Notes: generated by a model from the sequence alone, not told the origin. DNA of 64,000 nt from Xanthomonas floridensis (GCF_001642575.1 NZ_LXNG01000001.1:278871-342870), one strand, 5' to 3'. Counted from the stretch's first letter, positions 34,068-44,074 are shown. Numbers and translations are program-made.

Positions 34068-34967
34068 ATGCGCATCATTGTCCTGGGATCGGCGGCCGGC
34101 GGTGGGCACCCGCAGTGGAATTGCCATACCCCCGCAAGCCAGCGGGCGTGGCAACAAGCAGACGGTGCCCAGCGTCGTACCCAGGCCAGCATCGCCGTCA
34201 GTGCCGATGGCCAGCGCTGGGTCCTGATCAATGCCTCACCCGATTTTCGTCAACAGCTCCTTGCGACACCTGCGCTCTGGCCGCAGCACGGCCTGCGGCA
34301 TTCGCCGATCGAGGCGGTGCTGCTGACCAGCGGCGAGATCGACCATATCGCCGGGCTGCTGTCGATGCGCGAGAGCCAGGCGTTCTCGTTGCATGCCAGC
34401 AGCCGCGTGCTGGACCTGCTTGCGCAGAACCCGATCTTCGACGCCCTCAATCCGCACTACGTGTCGCGGCAGCCATTCGCGCTGGACACGCCGCTGTCAC
34501 TACTGGGGCTGCAGCTGACGCCATTTTCGGTGCCGGGCAAGGTCCCGCTGTTCATGGAATCGCGCAGTGGCGGCGACCTCGCCGGCTCCAATGAAGAGAC
34601 CTTGGGCCTGACCATCGACGATGGCCGCCACCGCGTGCACTACATTCCCGGCTGCGCGGCCATGACCGACGCGCTGCGCGCGCGCCTGCGCGGCGCCGAG
34701 CTGGTGTTCTTCGACGGCACGCTGTGGTGCGACGATGAGATGGTGCAACTGGGCGTCAGCCAGAAGACCGGCCAGCGCATGGGCCATCTCAGCATCGATG
34801 GCCCGGAAGGCACCATGGCAGCGTTCGTCCCGCTCGATGTGGCGCGCAAGATCTTCATCCACATCAACACCACCAATCCCGTGCTCGATATCCATTCGCC
34901 CGAATACGCCAGCGCGCGCGCCAACGGCTGGGATATTGCGCACGACGGCCTGGAGATCACCCTGTGA
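34068..34967 (+). CDS. pqqB: PqqB, metallo-hydrolase-fold PQQ synthesis protein
   Basis: A 299-residue metallo-beta-lactamase fold protein, usually taken to hydroxylate the tyrosine of the PQQ intermediate. It starts MRIIVLGSAAGGGHPQWN. The metal-binding part is seen in LTSGEIDHIAGLLSMRE and later in IPGCAAMT and FDGTLWCDDEM, and HINTTNPVLD near the end. In other PqqB proteins the N-terminus carries C-x-C-x-x-C; here the first Cys remains (WNCHTPAS) but the other two positions are Thr and Ser. Starts 80 bp after pqqA; its stop overlaps pqqC (GTGA). Confidence 0.94.
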   Translation: MRIIVLGSAAGGGHPQWNCHTPASQRAWQQADGAQRRTQASIAVSADGQRWVLINASPDFRQQLLATPALWPQHGLRHSPIEAVLLTSGEIDHIAGLLSMRESQAFSLHASSRVLDLLAQNPIFDALNPHYVSRQPFALDTPLSLLGLQLTPFSVPGKVPLFMESRSGGDLAGSNEETLGLTIDDGRHRVHYIPGCAAMTDALRARLRGAELVFFDGTLWCDDEMVQLGVSQKTGQRMGHLSIDGPEGTMAAFVPLDVARKIFIHINTTNPVLDIHSPEYASARANGWDIAHDGLEITL

Positions 34968-35716
34968 CCGCCCTGCTCACCCCGGACCAACTGGAAGCTG
35001 ACCTGCGCGCCATCGGCGCACGCCTGTATCACGACCAGCACCCGTTCCATGCGCTGCTGCACGATGGAAAACTCGATCGCGGCCAGGTGCAGGCCTGGGC
35101 GCTCAACCGCTTCGAATACCAACGCTGCATTCCCTTGAAGGACGCGGCAATCCTGGCGCGCATGGAAGATCCCGCGCTGCGCCGCATCTGGCGCCAGCGC
35201 ATCCTCGACCATGACGGCAACAGCGCCACCGACGGCGGCATCGCGCGCTGGCTGCATCTGACCGACGCACTGGGCCTGGACCGCCACCTGGTGGAATCCG
35301 GACGCGCACTGCTGCCGGGCACGCGCTTCGCGGTGCAGGCGTATCTGCAGTTCGTGCGCGAAAAGAGTCTGCTCGAAGCGATTGCCTCCTCGCTCACCGA
35401 GTTGTTCGCTCCCAACATCATCGGCCAGCGCGTGGCCGGCATGCTGAAGCACTACGACTTCGTCTCGCCCGAGGCGCTGGCCTACTTCGAGCATCGCCTG
35501 ACCGAGGCGCCGCGCGATTCGGATTTTGCGCTGGATTACGTCAAGCAACATGCCAACACCGCCGAGAAGCAGGAGCTGGTCAAGGCTGCGCTGCACTTCA
35601 AGTGCTCGGTGCTGTGGGCGCAACTGGACGCCTTGCACGTGGCCTATGTCTCACCGGGGATCCTGTGGCCGGATGCCTTCGTACCCGACCGCGCTGCCAG
35701 CCGGGTCGCCGCGTGA
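34964..35716 (+). CDS. pqqC: PqqC, pyrroloquinoline-quinone synthase
   Basis: A 250-residue all-helical enzyme that performs the final ring closure and eight-electron oxidation to PQQ. Signatures include YHDQHPFHALLHDGKL, WALNRFEYQRCIPLKDAAILARM and LTELFAPNIIGQRVAGMLKHYDFV, with the His, Arg and Tyr residues that line the active site. The start is GTG within the pqqB stop (GTGA). Length fits the family. Confidence 0.95.
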   Translation: MTALLTPDQLEADLRAIGARLYHDQHPFHALLHDGKLDRGQVQAWALNRFEYQRCIPLKDAAILARMEDPALRRIWRQRILDHDGNSATDGGIARWLHLTDALGLDRHLVESGRALLPGTRFAVQAYLQFVREKSLLEAIASSLTELFAPNIIGQRVAGMLKHYDFVSPEALAYFEHRLTEAPRDSDFALDYVKQHANTAEKQELVKAALHFKCSVLWAQLDALHVAYVSPGILWPDAFVPDRAASRVAA

Positions 35717-35991
35717 GCAGCATCGGCCGCGACAGCCAGCCGGCCCTGCGCGCAGGCGTGCGCCTGCAACACGACCGTGCACGTGACCAATGGGTGCTGC
35801 TCGCACCCGAGCGCGTGGTCGAACTGGACGAGATCGCCGTCGTGGTGGCACAACGTTTCGATGGAGCGCGCTCGCTGGCGCAGATTGCGCAGGAGCTGGC
35901 GGCGGAATTCGATGCCGACCCTGCGCAGATCGAGGCAGATGTGATCGAACTCACCGGCACCCTGCATCAAAAGCGGCTGCTGCGCCTATGA
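35713..35991 (+). CDS. pqqD: PqqD, PqqA peptide chaperone
   Basis: A 92-residue protein that binds PqqA and presents it to PqqE. The start is GTG 35713, overlapping the pqqC stop (GTGA). The fold is recognised from [33 protein letters not shown] and the C-terminal helix region ending HQKRLLRL. The crystal structure of PqqD is known from X. campestris. The frame extends further upstream inside pqqC, but the family starts here. Stop overlaps pqqE (ATGA). Confidence 0.93.
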   Translation: MSSIGRDSQPALRAGVRLQHDRARDQWVLLAPERVVELDEIAVVVAQRFDGARSLAQIAQELAAEFDADPAQIEADVIELTGTLHQKRLLRL

Positions 35992-37121
35992 GCAATGCCG
36001 TGCCGCCACCGCCGCTGTCCGTGCTGCTGGAGCTGACCCACCGCTGCCCATTGGCGTGTCCGTACTGCTCCAATCCGATTGCACTGGCAGCACTGCGCGA
36101 AGAGATGGATACCGATGGTTGGCGTTCGCTGCTGCAGCAGGCCGCCGACATGGGCGTGCTGCAGGCGCACTTTTCCGGTGGCGAACCGATGCTGCGCAAG
36201 GATCTGCCGGAGCTGGTGGCGCACGCGCGCGCACTTGGCCTGTACAGCAACCTGATCACCTCCGGCGTGGCCGGCGGCGAGCCGATGCTGGACCAATTGC
36301 AGGCCGCCGGGCTGGAGCACGTGCAGTTGAGCGTGCAGGACGTGGACCCGGCCGGTGCCGATCGTATTGCCGGGTATCGCAACAGCCTGTCCAAGAAGCG
36401 CGACTTCGCAGCCGCCGTGCGTGCGCGCGGCCTGCCACTGACGCTCAACGCGGTGCTGCACCGGCATAACGCCGAACGGGTGCCGCAGATGATTGCGCTG
36501 GCGCTGGAATGGCAGGCCGAACGCATCGAAGTGGCCCATACCCAGTACTACGGCTGGGGGCTGCGCAACCGTGCTGCACTGATGCCCAGCCGTGAACAGG
36601 TGATGGCTACCATCGCGGCCGTGGAGGCCGCACGCCGCGAACTTGGCGACCGCCTGGCGATCGACTTCGTCACCCCCGACTATTACGCACGCCAGCCCAA
36701 GCCCTGCATGGGCGGCTGGGGCCAGCGCTTCGTCAACATCTCTCCGCGCGGCGACGTGCTGCCCTGCCATGCTGCCGAAACCATCGAGGGCATGCGCTTC
36801 GACAATCTGCGCGATCGCACGCTGGCCGAGATCTGGAACCATGGCGACGCCTTCGTGCGTTTCCGCGGCACCGCATGGATGCCCGAGGTGTGCCAGGGCT
36901 GCCCCAAACGCGAGATCGACTGGGGCGGCTGCCGCTGCCAGGCGCTGGCGCTCAGCGGCGATGCCGCCACGCTGGACCCGGTGTGCGAGCGCTCACCCGC
37001 GCATGCGCAGGTGCGCGCCACTGCCGAGCGCGAAGCTGCGGCAGTGGCACCGGAATTCGTTTACCGCCGCCCGGCACGTGCCGAACGCGCGCCTTCCACC
37101 GCCGACGTAACGCCGGATTAG
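35988..37121 (+). CDS. pqqE: PqqE, PqqA peptide cyclase (radical SAM)
   Basis: A 377-residue radical SAM enzyme that forms the carbon-carbon bond between Glu and Tyr of PqqA. The SAM cluster motif is C-x-x-x-C-x-x-C ([10 protein letters not shown]). The SPASM region has the auxiliary-cluster cysteines in DVLPCHAAE and [17 protein letters not shown]. It is the last gene of the operon; no PqqF/PqqG protease gene lies next to it, so the peptidase that trims the product must be encoded elsewhere. The C-terminal ~40 residues are unconserved in appearance. Confidence 0.95.
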   Translation: MSNAVPPPPLSVLLELTHRCPLACPYCSNPIALAALREEMDTDGWRSLLQQAADMGVLQAHFSGGEPMLRKDLPELVAHARALGLYSNLITSGVAGGEPMLDQLQAAGLEHVQLSVQDVDPAGADRIAGYRNSLSKKRDFAAAVRARGLPLTLNAVLHRHNAERVPQMIALALEWQAERIEVAHTQYYGWGLRNRAALMPSREQVMATIAAVEAARRELGDRLAIDFVTPDYYARQPKPCMGGWGQRFVNISPRGDVLPCHAAETIEGMRFDNLRDRTLAEIWNHGDAFVRFRGTAWMPEVCQGCPKREIDWGGCRCQALALSGDAATLDPVCERSPAHAQVRATAEREAAAVAPEFVYRRPARAERAPSTADVTPD

Positions 37122-37350
37122 CCCCACCCAACCACGCTCGCGCGTTGCCAGCGCATATCGGTTGCTGCGCGGCACACAGCGACACGGTCATTCTCTGGCT
37201 CGGCATGGCCATCCTGCTGCCCACCCGCCGTGCCTGCTGGTCAAGCGGCTGCGCTGGGCAGGACCCGGCAGCCGCCAGACAGTCAGCCAGCCGCAGTTGC
37301 CTGGCCGCCCAGCGTCTACACTAGCGGCCTCTTACTGACGGATGGCTCCC

Positions 37351-37863
37351 ATGTCGCTCGCGCGCCGCATTCCACTGCTGGTCTGCCTGACCCTTGCATT
37401 GACCGCCACACCGGCGTTGGCCCAGCGCGCCGTGCAGGGCGACCTGCAGTCACAGATGAGCGCCGAGCAGTTCAAGGCCGCCGGCCTGGACAAGCTCACC
37501 GCCAGCGAGCTGACCGCGCTCAACGACTGGTTGCAGGGCAAGGTTGCCAAGGAAGCGGCCGTGGTGGTCGAACAGGCCAAGGAAGCCGGCCGTCAGGAAG
37601 TCATCGTCAAGAACCGCGGCTTCTTCGACTTCGGCAGCAAGGAGCCGATCGAAAGCAGTCTCGTGGGCGAGTTCAAGGGATTCTCCAAGGGCCGTATCTA
37701 CACCCTGGCCAACGGTCAGGAGTGGGAACAGACCGATGCGGCCAGCCTGTCGGGCGTGCGCAAGGACGCGCCGAAGGTGAAGATCAAACCCGGTCTGGTC
37801 GGCGTGTGGTATCTGCAGATCGAGGGCTATAACACTCCGGCCAAGGTGCGGCGGATCAAGTAA
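37351..37863 (+). CDS. Secreted/periplasmic protein of unknown function
   Basis: A 170-residue protein with a clear signal peptide (LVCLTLALTATPALAQ, cleavage after Ala). After a helical segment with MSAEQFKAAGLDKLTASELTALNDWLQ, the C-terminal part is beta-rich (FKGFSKGRIYTLANGQEWEQTD...VWYLQIEGYNTPAKVRRI). The motif of a Leu-rich helix before L-N-x-W recalls small Xanthomonadales periplasmic proteins without an assigned function. The ATG at 37351 was preferred over 37342 because GGATGG lies ~6 bases before it. Not part of the PQQ pathway as far as I can tell. Confidence 0.82.
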   Translation: MSLARRIPLLVCLTLALTATPALAQRAVQGDLQSQMSAEQFKAAGLDKLTASELTALNDWLQGKVAKEAAVVVEQAKEAGRQEVIVKNRGFFDFGSKEPIESSLVGEFKGFSKGRIYTLANGQEWEQTDAASLSGVRKDAPKVKIKPGLVGVWYLQIEGYNTPAKVRRIK

Positions 37864-38382
37864 AGAGCCGCTGACAAAACCCTTGCGCGGCCGTCAGGCA
37901 GGCGCGGCCGGCGCTCGGAATCGGCGTGTACTGCACTCGCGCACTCCGGTTCTGAGTGTGCCCGCCACGGCACCCGACGACTGCTCGCCCCGTTCTGTTG
38001 GCCGCTCCCGGGCGCATGCTGACGCCGCTGCCCACTGACCCTACAGGAGGCATGGCGCGCCGACCTCGGGCACGGCCACGCCAGCCCTTGCCATCGCGAT
38101 GTGCACGCGGTTGCTGCTGGCATGCACTCTCGTCCGAACGACCAAGGCCACCGGCACGGCGTAACCGGCGCCTGCGCACATCGGATGCGCCATTACGGTC
38201 GCACTCTGTGCATTTGACTGTTGGCAGCTTCGCTTGGGCCGCCACCATGCAGGCCTAGGTCGCCGCGGCATGCATGCGTCTGCCAGACTTCGGCACAGCC
38301 GTCTGTTGCCCTGCCGCGCACGTCTGGTGGCTGCCTACCTGCTGACAACGCAGCGCCCTGCGCTGTATCCGGAGAACGCCGA
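37864..38382. other. Intergenic gap, no gene seen
   Basis: 519 bp between two plus-strand genes. Open frames are short. A variant of the recurrent motif (AAGAGCCGCTGACAAA) directly follows the upstream stop codon. A promoter for the PqaA-like gene is expected here but no consensus was clear. Confidence 0.55.
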
Positions 38383-39870
38383 ATGTCCCTGACGACACGT
38401 TGTGCCCTTGCACTGCTGCTGTTCACTCCCGGATCGGCGCTGGCCGACACCGCTGCCGAACAATGCACGCGACCGGAGGTCGGATTCGACCAGGCGCTGG
38501 TCTGCTATCACGACGCAGTGGAGCGACAGCCGCTGGTGTATACCCGCGTTGCCACCAGCACGGTGAACGGTGTGGAGCGGCGCGACTATCTGCTGACCTC
38601 GCAGACCTGGTCGCCCGAATCGCTGGTCGCCCCGGCCGTGTGGCAGCACGCTGTGGCGATTTACGTCCCCACCGATGCGCTCCCCACCCGCGCCGTGCTG
38701 CTGTCCACCAATGGCACCCGCAATGCGGCTGCGGGCAGCGCGGCGCAACCGGCCAGCGAGCTGCAACCCGACGCGCTGGCAGCGCTGGCGCAGCGCAGCC
38801 GCACCGTGGTGATCGCGCTGAGCGACATTCCCAATCAGGCGCTGACCTATCGAGGAGACGACACGCCACGCCGCGAGGATGACAGCGTTGCCTATACCTG
38901 GTCGCAGTTCCTGCAAGCGCCGCAACAGCGCAAGACCCTGCTGCTGCATGTGCCGATGGCGGCGGCGATTGCCCGCACCATGTCGCTGGCCGAGCGCGAG
39001 CTGGCGCCGCTGCAGATCCATCGTTTCATTCTCGCCGGTGCCTCCAAGCGTGGCTGGGCGAGCTGGCATGCCACCATCGCAGACCGGCGCGTGGAGGCAG
39101 TGGTGCCGTTCGTGATCGACATCCTCAACATGCCGGCCGTGCTGGACCATATGTACCGGACCTATGGCGGCAATTGGCCAATCGCATTCGCCCCCTACGC
39201 CAGGCAGGGAATCACCGCGCAGCTGCAGACGCCGCAGTTCGCGCAGCTGGTGCAGGTGCAGGATCCGCTCAGCTACCTGCGCACGCCGTACCGCAAGCGC
39301 CTGTCGGTGCCCAAGTACATCGTCAACGCCAGTGGCGACGATTTCTTCCTGCCGGACAACACGCGGTTCTTTTACGACGCATTGCCTGGCAGCAAGGCCC
39401 TGCGCATGGTGCCCAACAGCGCGCATAACGGCATCCGGGCGTCGGTGGTCGACAGCCTGGTGCCCTTTGTCACGCGCTTGCAGCAGCGGCGTGCGCTCCC
39501 GCAGCTCAGCGATGCACTGCAGGCAGGAACGGCGCCGCAGATTCGCCTGCGCTTCTCCGAGCGCCCTACCCAATTGCGGCTCTGGAGTGCCAGCAATCCC
39601 CAGGCGCGCGATTTCCGCTATGCCTGCGGCATCCGTTACAGCGCGACCCCGCTACCGCTACCACGCGGCAGCAAGGTGGCGGTGCCGGTGCAGGTTCCGG
39701 CAGCCGGCTGGAGCGCGTATTTCGTCGAAGCCACCTACGCCGATGGCTTCGTCGCCACCAGCCAGACCTATGTGCTTGGTCAGCAGCAGTACCCCAGCCA
39801 GGCTCCGCCCACCGACAACGCCGCCTGCAGCACGCTACCGGGCGTTGCCGGCAGTGCCGCAGCGCGCTGA
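38383..39870 (+). CDS. PhoPQ-activated pathogenicity-related protein, PqaA-like
   Basis: A 495-residue exported protein of the PhoPQ-related family. Signal peptide (CALALLLFTPGSALADT), then an alpha/beta-hydrolase-like core: QTWSPESLVAPAVWQHAVAIYVP, LLSTNGTRN, a nucleophile-like LAGASKRGWASW (G-A-S-K-R-G), and YIVNASGDDFFLPDNTRFFYDALPG before the C-terminal beta domain. Salmonella PqaA is PhoP-activated and linked to resistance to antimicrobial peptides. Biochemical function is unknown. The ATG has GGAGA nine bases upstream. Confidence 0.88.
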   Translation: MSLTTRCALALLLFTPGSALADTAAEQCTRPEVGFDQALVCYHDAVERQPLVYTRVATSTVNGVERRDYLLTSQTWSPESLVAPAVWQHAVAIYVPTDALPTRAVLLSTNGTRNAAAGSAAQPASELQPDALAALAQRSRTVVIALSDIPNQALTYRGDDTPRREDDSVAYTWSQFLQAPQQRKTLLLHVPMAAAIARTMSLAERELAPLQIHRFILAGASKRGWASWHATIADRRVEAVVPFVIDILNMPAVLDHMYRTYGGNWPIAFAPYARQGITAQLQTPQFAQLVQVQDPLSYLRTPYRKRLSVPKYIVNASGDDFFLPDNTRFFYDALPGSKALRMVPNSAHNGIRASVVDSLVPFVTRLQQRRALPQLSDALQAGTAPQIRLRFSERPTQLRLWSASNPQARDFRYACGIRYSATPLPLPRGSKVAVPVQVPAAGWSAYFVEATYADGFVATSQTYVLGQQQYPSQAPPTDNAACSTLPGVAGSAAAR

Positions 39871-40303
39871 GAAGCGGAACGCGCCGTGCGCTGACGCGAG
39901 GACCGACGCGCCGCGCCGTGCGATGTCTAGCCGCGATCGTTGTCCCTAGCGCATATGGCGTGTCTACATCTTGGTCATCGAGCACTGCCGTCCGCCTGCA
40001 GGCAAAGCGCCGACGACAGCACGGCCGCAACTGCTTCGGAGCCTGTGGGTCTCGCACTCTGCCAGCCAGCTGACTCGCCAATGCGCACCATTGAACGCAG
40101 GGGCAATCCACCAACTCGACGATGTTGATCAGCCTGCGCAACGAAGTCCGCACACAACCGGTCAAAAGCTCTGATTCGGCACCTGAGCTCGCCAGCAAGA
40201 TCGATCCAACCCGACTGGACCATTGACATCGTTGTCACCAACTCCTACACAGGCCCCTACTCGCTGACGGCACGGGCCGATCAGACGGATCAAAGGACTG
40301 CAT
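39871..40303. other. Intergenic gap, no gene seen
   Basis: 433 bp between the PqaA-like gene and glk. Only short, protein-unlike open frames. No terminator hairpin recognised. Confidence 0.55.
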
Positions 40304-41338
40304 GTGGCTGCGACCTCGCACTCTGCTCAGGCTTCTGTCTTGCCCGCCCTTCCCGCCGCACCCGGCTTCATCGCCGCCGATGTCGGCGGCACGCATGTGC
40401 GTCTTGGTCATGCCCTGCAGGCCGACGGCGGCGCGATCGAGCTGGCGCATTACCGCACCTATCGCTGTGCCGAGTACCCCAGCCTGGACGCCATCCTGGC
40501 CGACTTCCTGCCACAGGTGAGCCGCGTGGATGCGGTGGTCATCGCCAGTGCCGGGGTTGCGCTGGACGAAGACACCTTCATCAGCAACAACCTGCCGTGG
40601 AGCATTTCGCCCAAGCGCCTGCGCAGCGCGCTCGACCTGCGTAGCGTGCACCTTGTCAACGATTTCGAAGCGGTCGCCTATGCCGCCCCGCTCATGGAGC
40701 CGCGTGCAGTGCTGCAGCTGAGCGGACCCACCCCGCGGCATGCACGCGCCGCCGGTCCCATCCTGGTGGTCGGGCCGGGCACCGGGCTGGGGGCAGCGGT
40801 GTGGATCGATGCCAGGCCGCGCCCGATCGTGCTGGCCACCGAAGCAGGCCAGGTCGCGCTGGCTAGCACGCACGCGCACGAGGCGCAGTTGCTGCACATC
40901 CTGCTGCGCGATCGGCACTACCTGCCGCTCGAACATGTCCTGTCCGGCCCCGGCCTGTTGCGGCTCTACACCGCCGCCTGCGAACTGCATGGCACCGCCC
41001 CGCGGCTCGCGTTGCCCGCGGCAATCACCCACGCCGCCCTGCACGAAAACGATGCGCTGGCACGCGAAACGTTGCAGGTGTTCTGCGCCCTGCTCGGCCA
41101 TGCCGTGGGCGACATGGCCCTGGCCTACGGCGCGGCCGGCGGCATCTATCTGGCGGGCGGCATCCTGCCGACCATCGGCAGCTTCCTGGCGGCCAGCGCA
41201 TTTCGTGCGCGCTTCCTGGACAAGGGCGGCATGCGCGAGGTGCTCGAACGCATCCCGGTCAAATTGGTCGAGCACGGGCAATTGGGCGTGTTCGGCGCGG
41301 CCAATTGGTATCTGCAGCACCACGCTGACGTGTCGTAA
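40304..41338 (+). CDS. glk: Glucokinase
   Basis: A 344-residue ROK-independent (E. coli Glk-like) glucokinase, phosphorylating glucose with ATP. Phosphate-1 motif in AADVGGTHVRLGHA, substrate region LVNDFEAVAYAAP, phosphate-2 LVVGPGTGLGAAVW, and the glucose-binding TEAGQVALAS and GGIYLAGGILP. The start is GTG 40304; an overlapping ATG two bases earlier is in another frame. A strong inverted repeat follows the stop (41346-41370). The TonB-dependent receptor gene downstream is probably read from the same transcript or regulated with it. Confidence 0.94.
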   Translation: MAATSHSAQASVLPALPAAPGFIAADVGGTHVRLGHALQADGGAIELAHYRTYRCAEYPSLDAILADFLPQVSRVDAVVIASAGVALDEDTFISNNLPWSISPKRLRSALDLRSVHLVNDFEAVAYAAPLMEPRAVLQLSGPTPRHARAAGPILVVGPGTGLGAAVWIDARPRPIVLATEAGQVALASTHAHEAQLLHILLRDRHYLPLEHVLSGPGLLRLYTAACELHGTAPRLALPAAITHAALHENDALARETLQVFCALLGHAVGDMALAYGAAGGIYLAGGILPTIGSFLAASAFRARFLDKGGMREVLERIPVKLVEHGQLGVFGAANWYLQHHADVS

Positions 41339-41345
41339 GCGATTG

Positions 41346-41370
41346 GCCGCGCGTTTCCCGAACGCGCGGC
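41346..41370 (+). terminator. Inverted repeat between glk and the receptor gene
   Basis: Perfect 10-bp arms GCCGCGCGTT / AACGCGCGGC around a 5-base loop, eight bases after the glk stop. It may be a partial terminator or mRNA-stabilising hairpin. No T-run follows. Confidence 0.6.
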
Positions 41371-41437
41371 GGCAACACCCCGCATCCGGCGAGCAGCGGC
41401 CCGCCGTCCATCCCTGTGCGTGATGAGGAGAGACATC

Positions 41438-44074
41438 ATGAAATACAGCACCACCCTGCTGTCCAGTGCGATTGCGTTGTCGTTGGCATTCACCGTGCAA
41501 GCCCAGGACGCTGCAGGCCAGCAAGCCACCGACCTGGACGCCGTCCAGGTGGTCGGCATCCGTGCCAGCCTGGAAAAATCGCTCGACACCAAACGCAACA
41601 ACGCAGGCATCTCCGAGGCGATCACCGCCGAGGACATCGGCAAATTCCCCAGCACCAACGTGGCTGAAGCGTTGTCGCAGATTCCCGGCGTCACGTTAGA
41701 CAGACGCTTCGGCCAGGGAGAGCGAGTCAGCATCGACGGCACCGACCCGAGCCTGAATCTGTCGTTCCTGGACGGCCACCCGGTGGCGCAGGCGATCTGG
41801 CTGTACGGCGAACAGCCCAGCCGCGGCTTCGACTACACCTTGCTGGCGCCGCAGATCCTGGGACGGGCGGAAATCCTCAAATCCTCCGAAGCGCGGCTGA
41901 CCGAGGGCAGCCTGGGCGGCACCGTGCTGATGCATACCCGCCAGCCGCTGGATCTGGACGTCAACGAAGTCGCCGCCTCGATCGGCTATAGCTACAGCGA
42001 CCAGGCCAGTCAGGGCAAGCCCAACGCGGCCTTGCTCTACAGCTGGAAAAACAGCGCGCAGACCTTCGGTATCGCGGTGTCGGCGCAGCATTACGAAGAG
42101 CGCGTGGACCGCCGCGGCATGGAAGTGTTCGGCTACGCACCGGCCAGCAGTTTCGCCAATGCCGCAGGCACGGTGCCGCCCGATGCCGATGTGCCCAACT
42201 CGATCAATGCGGCCTGGTTCCAGCAGGACCGCGAGCGCGACAGCGCCGTGGTCAACCTGCAGCTCAAGCCCAGCCAGGCGCTGGAGTTCAATCTGAGCGG
42301 CCTGTACATCAACGAGAGTTTCGACAACTACAACCAGTCGATGTACAGCTTTCTGACCTGGAATCCCGGCACCGTTGCCGCGGTGGACCGCTTGGGCGAT
42401 GTGCGCAATGGCGTGGTGACCAGCGGCCATTCCAGCGCCAATGCCGACCCGCTCGGCGGCACGGTGATCTACGACAACAACGTGCGCGAGTCCGAGGTCA
42501 CCACCAAGGGCCTGGACCTGCGCGGCGCGTTTCGCGGTGAGGGCTGGGGCCTGAATGGACAGATCGGCCAAAGCAAATCCGAGAACAAGGACCTGTCGCA
42601 ATACTTCATCGAGCCGTTCTACAACGGCGGTTTCAGCTGGGATACGCGCCGCGGTATCCGCTTCGACGACCCGGCCGGGGCACGCGACCCGGCCAACTGG
42701 GGCTCGGCCGGCGGCTGGTTCGGCAACAACGGCATCTTCTCCACGCAAAGCAAGGACACCTACGGCCAGCTGGATGTCAACCTGCAGTTCGACAGCGTAT
42801 TCAACCAACTGCTGCTGGGCGTGCGCCACGGCAAACACGAGGAGCGCTTCGAACTCAATGTCTATGGCGGCGTCACACCCGGCACGCTGGCCGACGTGGG
42901 CACCATCGGCCTTACCGATCTGGACGGTTTCTATCCCGACCATGGCCGGCATGTGCAGGCGGGCCGCAACAATGTGCTGAACTGGATCCGCAACAGTCCG
43001 GTGGATTACGCCGCACCCGATCCGGCCAGCTATCTCAACAACACCTGGGCGCTGCAGCAGACCAACAATGCCGCCTACGCGCAGTTGAATTTTTCCGGCG
43101 GCGGTCTGCGCGGCAATCTTGGCGTGCGCTATGTCGATTCCAAGACCGAGGGCAGCGGCTTCGTCTACAGCGGAACGCCCTCGCTGGCCAACGCCGACAG
43201 CCTGTGGCAGACCCGCACCCGCAAGGAAGATTTCCTGCTGCCCTCGCTGACCCTGTCGTATGACACCAGCGCGGATTGGGTGTTCCGCTTCGCCGCGGCC
43301 AAGGTGATCGCGTGGGCGCCATACAACCAGATGGTGAACAACACCTTTCTCAACGACACCACCCTGACCGGCAGTGGCGGCAACGCAGAGTTGTCACCGT
43401 ACGAATCGTGGAATTTCAACCTGTCGGCCGAGTACTACTTCGCCCAGCAATCGGTGGTGGCCTGGTCGGTGTTCTACAAGAAGATCGACAACTACATCGA
43501 CACCAGTGCCAGCGTGGAGCGCCAGTACAACGCACTGCGCGATACCGCGCCTCAGAGCTGGGCGCAGTTGGTGGGCAGCAATGGCTGCACCGCAGACGGC
43601 TATTGCGACTACAGCATCCAGCGGCCGCGCAATGCCGGCCAGGGCGAGGTCAAGGGCTTCAATCTCTCGTTCCAGCAGCCCTTCGGCGACAGCGGCTTTG
43701 GTCTGACCGGCAACTACACCTACGCCAACGGCGAGAACAACACCGGCGATGCCCTGCCCTACCAGTCGCGCAACAGCGTGGCGTTCAGCCCGTACTTCGA
43801 AAAGGGCCCGCTCAACGCACGGTTGACCTACAACTGGCGCGACAGTTACCTGGCCGGCGGTTACGTGGCCGGCGCTGCTCCGGCCAGCGTGGACGACTAC
43901 GCCGAGCTCGGTGCCAGTATCGGTGTTGCGTTCAGCCCGAACTGGTCGCTGCAGCTGGATGCACAGAACCTGCTAGATGAAGAATACCTGCAGTATCTCG
44001 GCGACAAGGACCACCTGGCCGGCCGCTACAAGAGCGGGCGGCGGTATATGGCGACCCTGCATTTGAAGTTCTAA
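41438..44074 (+). CDS. TonB-dependent receptor (Xanthomonas/Caulobacter type)
   Basis: An 878-residue outer-membrane receptor. Signal peptide (SAIALSLAFTVQAQ), then a TonB-box/plug start (LDAVQVVGIRASLEKSLDTK), plug domain motifs (SEAITAEDIGKFPSTNVAEALSQIPGV; RVSIDGTDPSLN) and a long beta barrel ending in aromatic LHLKF. It imports a scarce substrate using TonB energy. In Xanthomonas many such receptors take up plant carbohydrates; a sugar is suggested by the adjacent glk, but ligand is unknown. The start was set at ATG 41438, with GAGGAGA eight bases upstream; an earlier in-frame ATG lies at 41420. Confidence 0.93.
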   Translation: MKYSTTLLSSAIALSLAFTVQAQDAAGQQATDLDAVQVVGIRASLEKSLDTKRNNAGISEAITAEDIGKFPSTNVAEALSQIPGVTLDRRFGQGERVSIDGTDPSLNLSFLDGHPVAQAIWLYGEQPSRGFDYTLLAPQILGRAEILKSSEARLTEGSLGGTVLMHTRQPLDLDVNEVAASIGYSYSDQASQGKPNAALLYSWKNSAQTFGIAVSAQHYEERVDRRGMEVFGYAPASSFANAAGTVPPDADVPNSINAAWFQQDRERDSAVVNLQLKPSQALEFNLSGLYINESFDNYNQSMYSFLTWNPGTVAAVDRLGDVRNGVVTSGHSSANADPLGGTVIYDNNVRESEVTTKGLDLRGAFRGEGWGLNGQIGQSKSENKDLSQYFIEPFYNGGFSWDTRRGIRFDDPAGARDPANWGSAGGWFGNNGIFSTQSKDTYGQLDVNLQFDSVFNQLLLGVRHGKHEERFELNVYGGVTPGTLADVGTIGLTDLDGFYPDHGRHVQAGRNNVLNWIRNSPVDYAAPDPASYLNNTWALQQTNNAAYAQLNFSGGGLRGNLGVRYVDSKTEGSGFVYSGTPSLANADSLWQTRTRKEDFLLPSLTLSYDTSADWVFRFAAAKVIAWAPYNQMVNNTFLNDTTLTGSGGNAELSPYESWNFNLSAEYYFAQQSVVAWSVFYKKIDNYIDTSASVERQYNALRDTAPQSWAQLVGSNGCTADGYCDYSIQRPRNAGQGEVKGFNLSFQQPFGDSGFGLTGNYTYANGENNTGDALPYQSRNSVAFSPYFEKGPLNARLTYNWRDSYLAGGYVAGAAPASVDDYAELGASIGVAFSPNWSLQLDAQNLLDEEYLQYLGDKDHLAGRYKSGRRYMATLHLKF

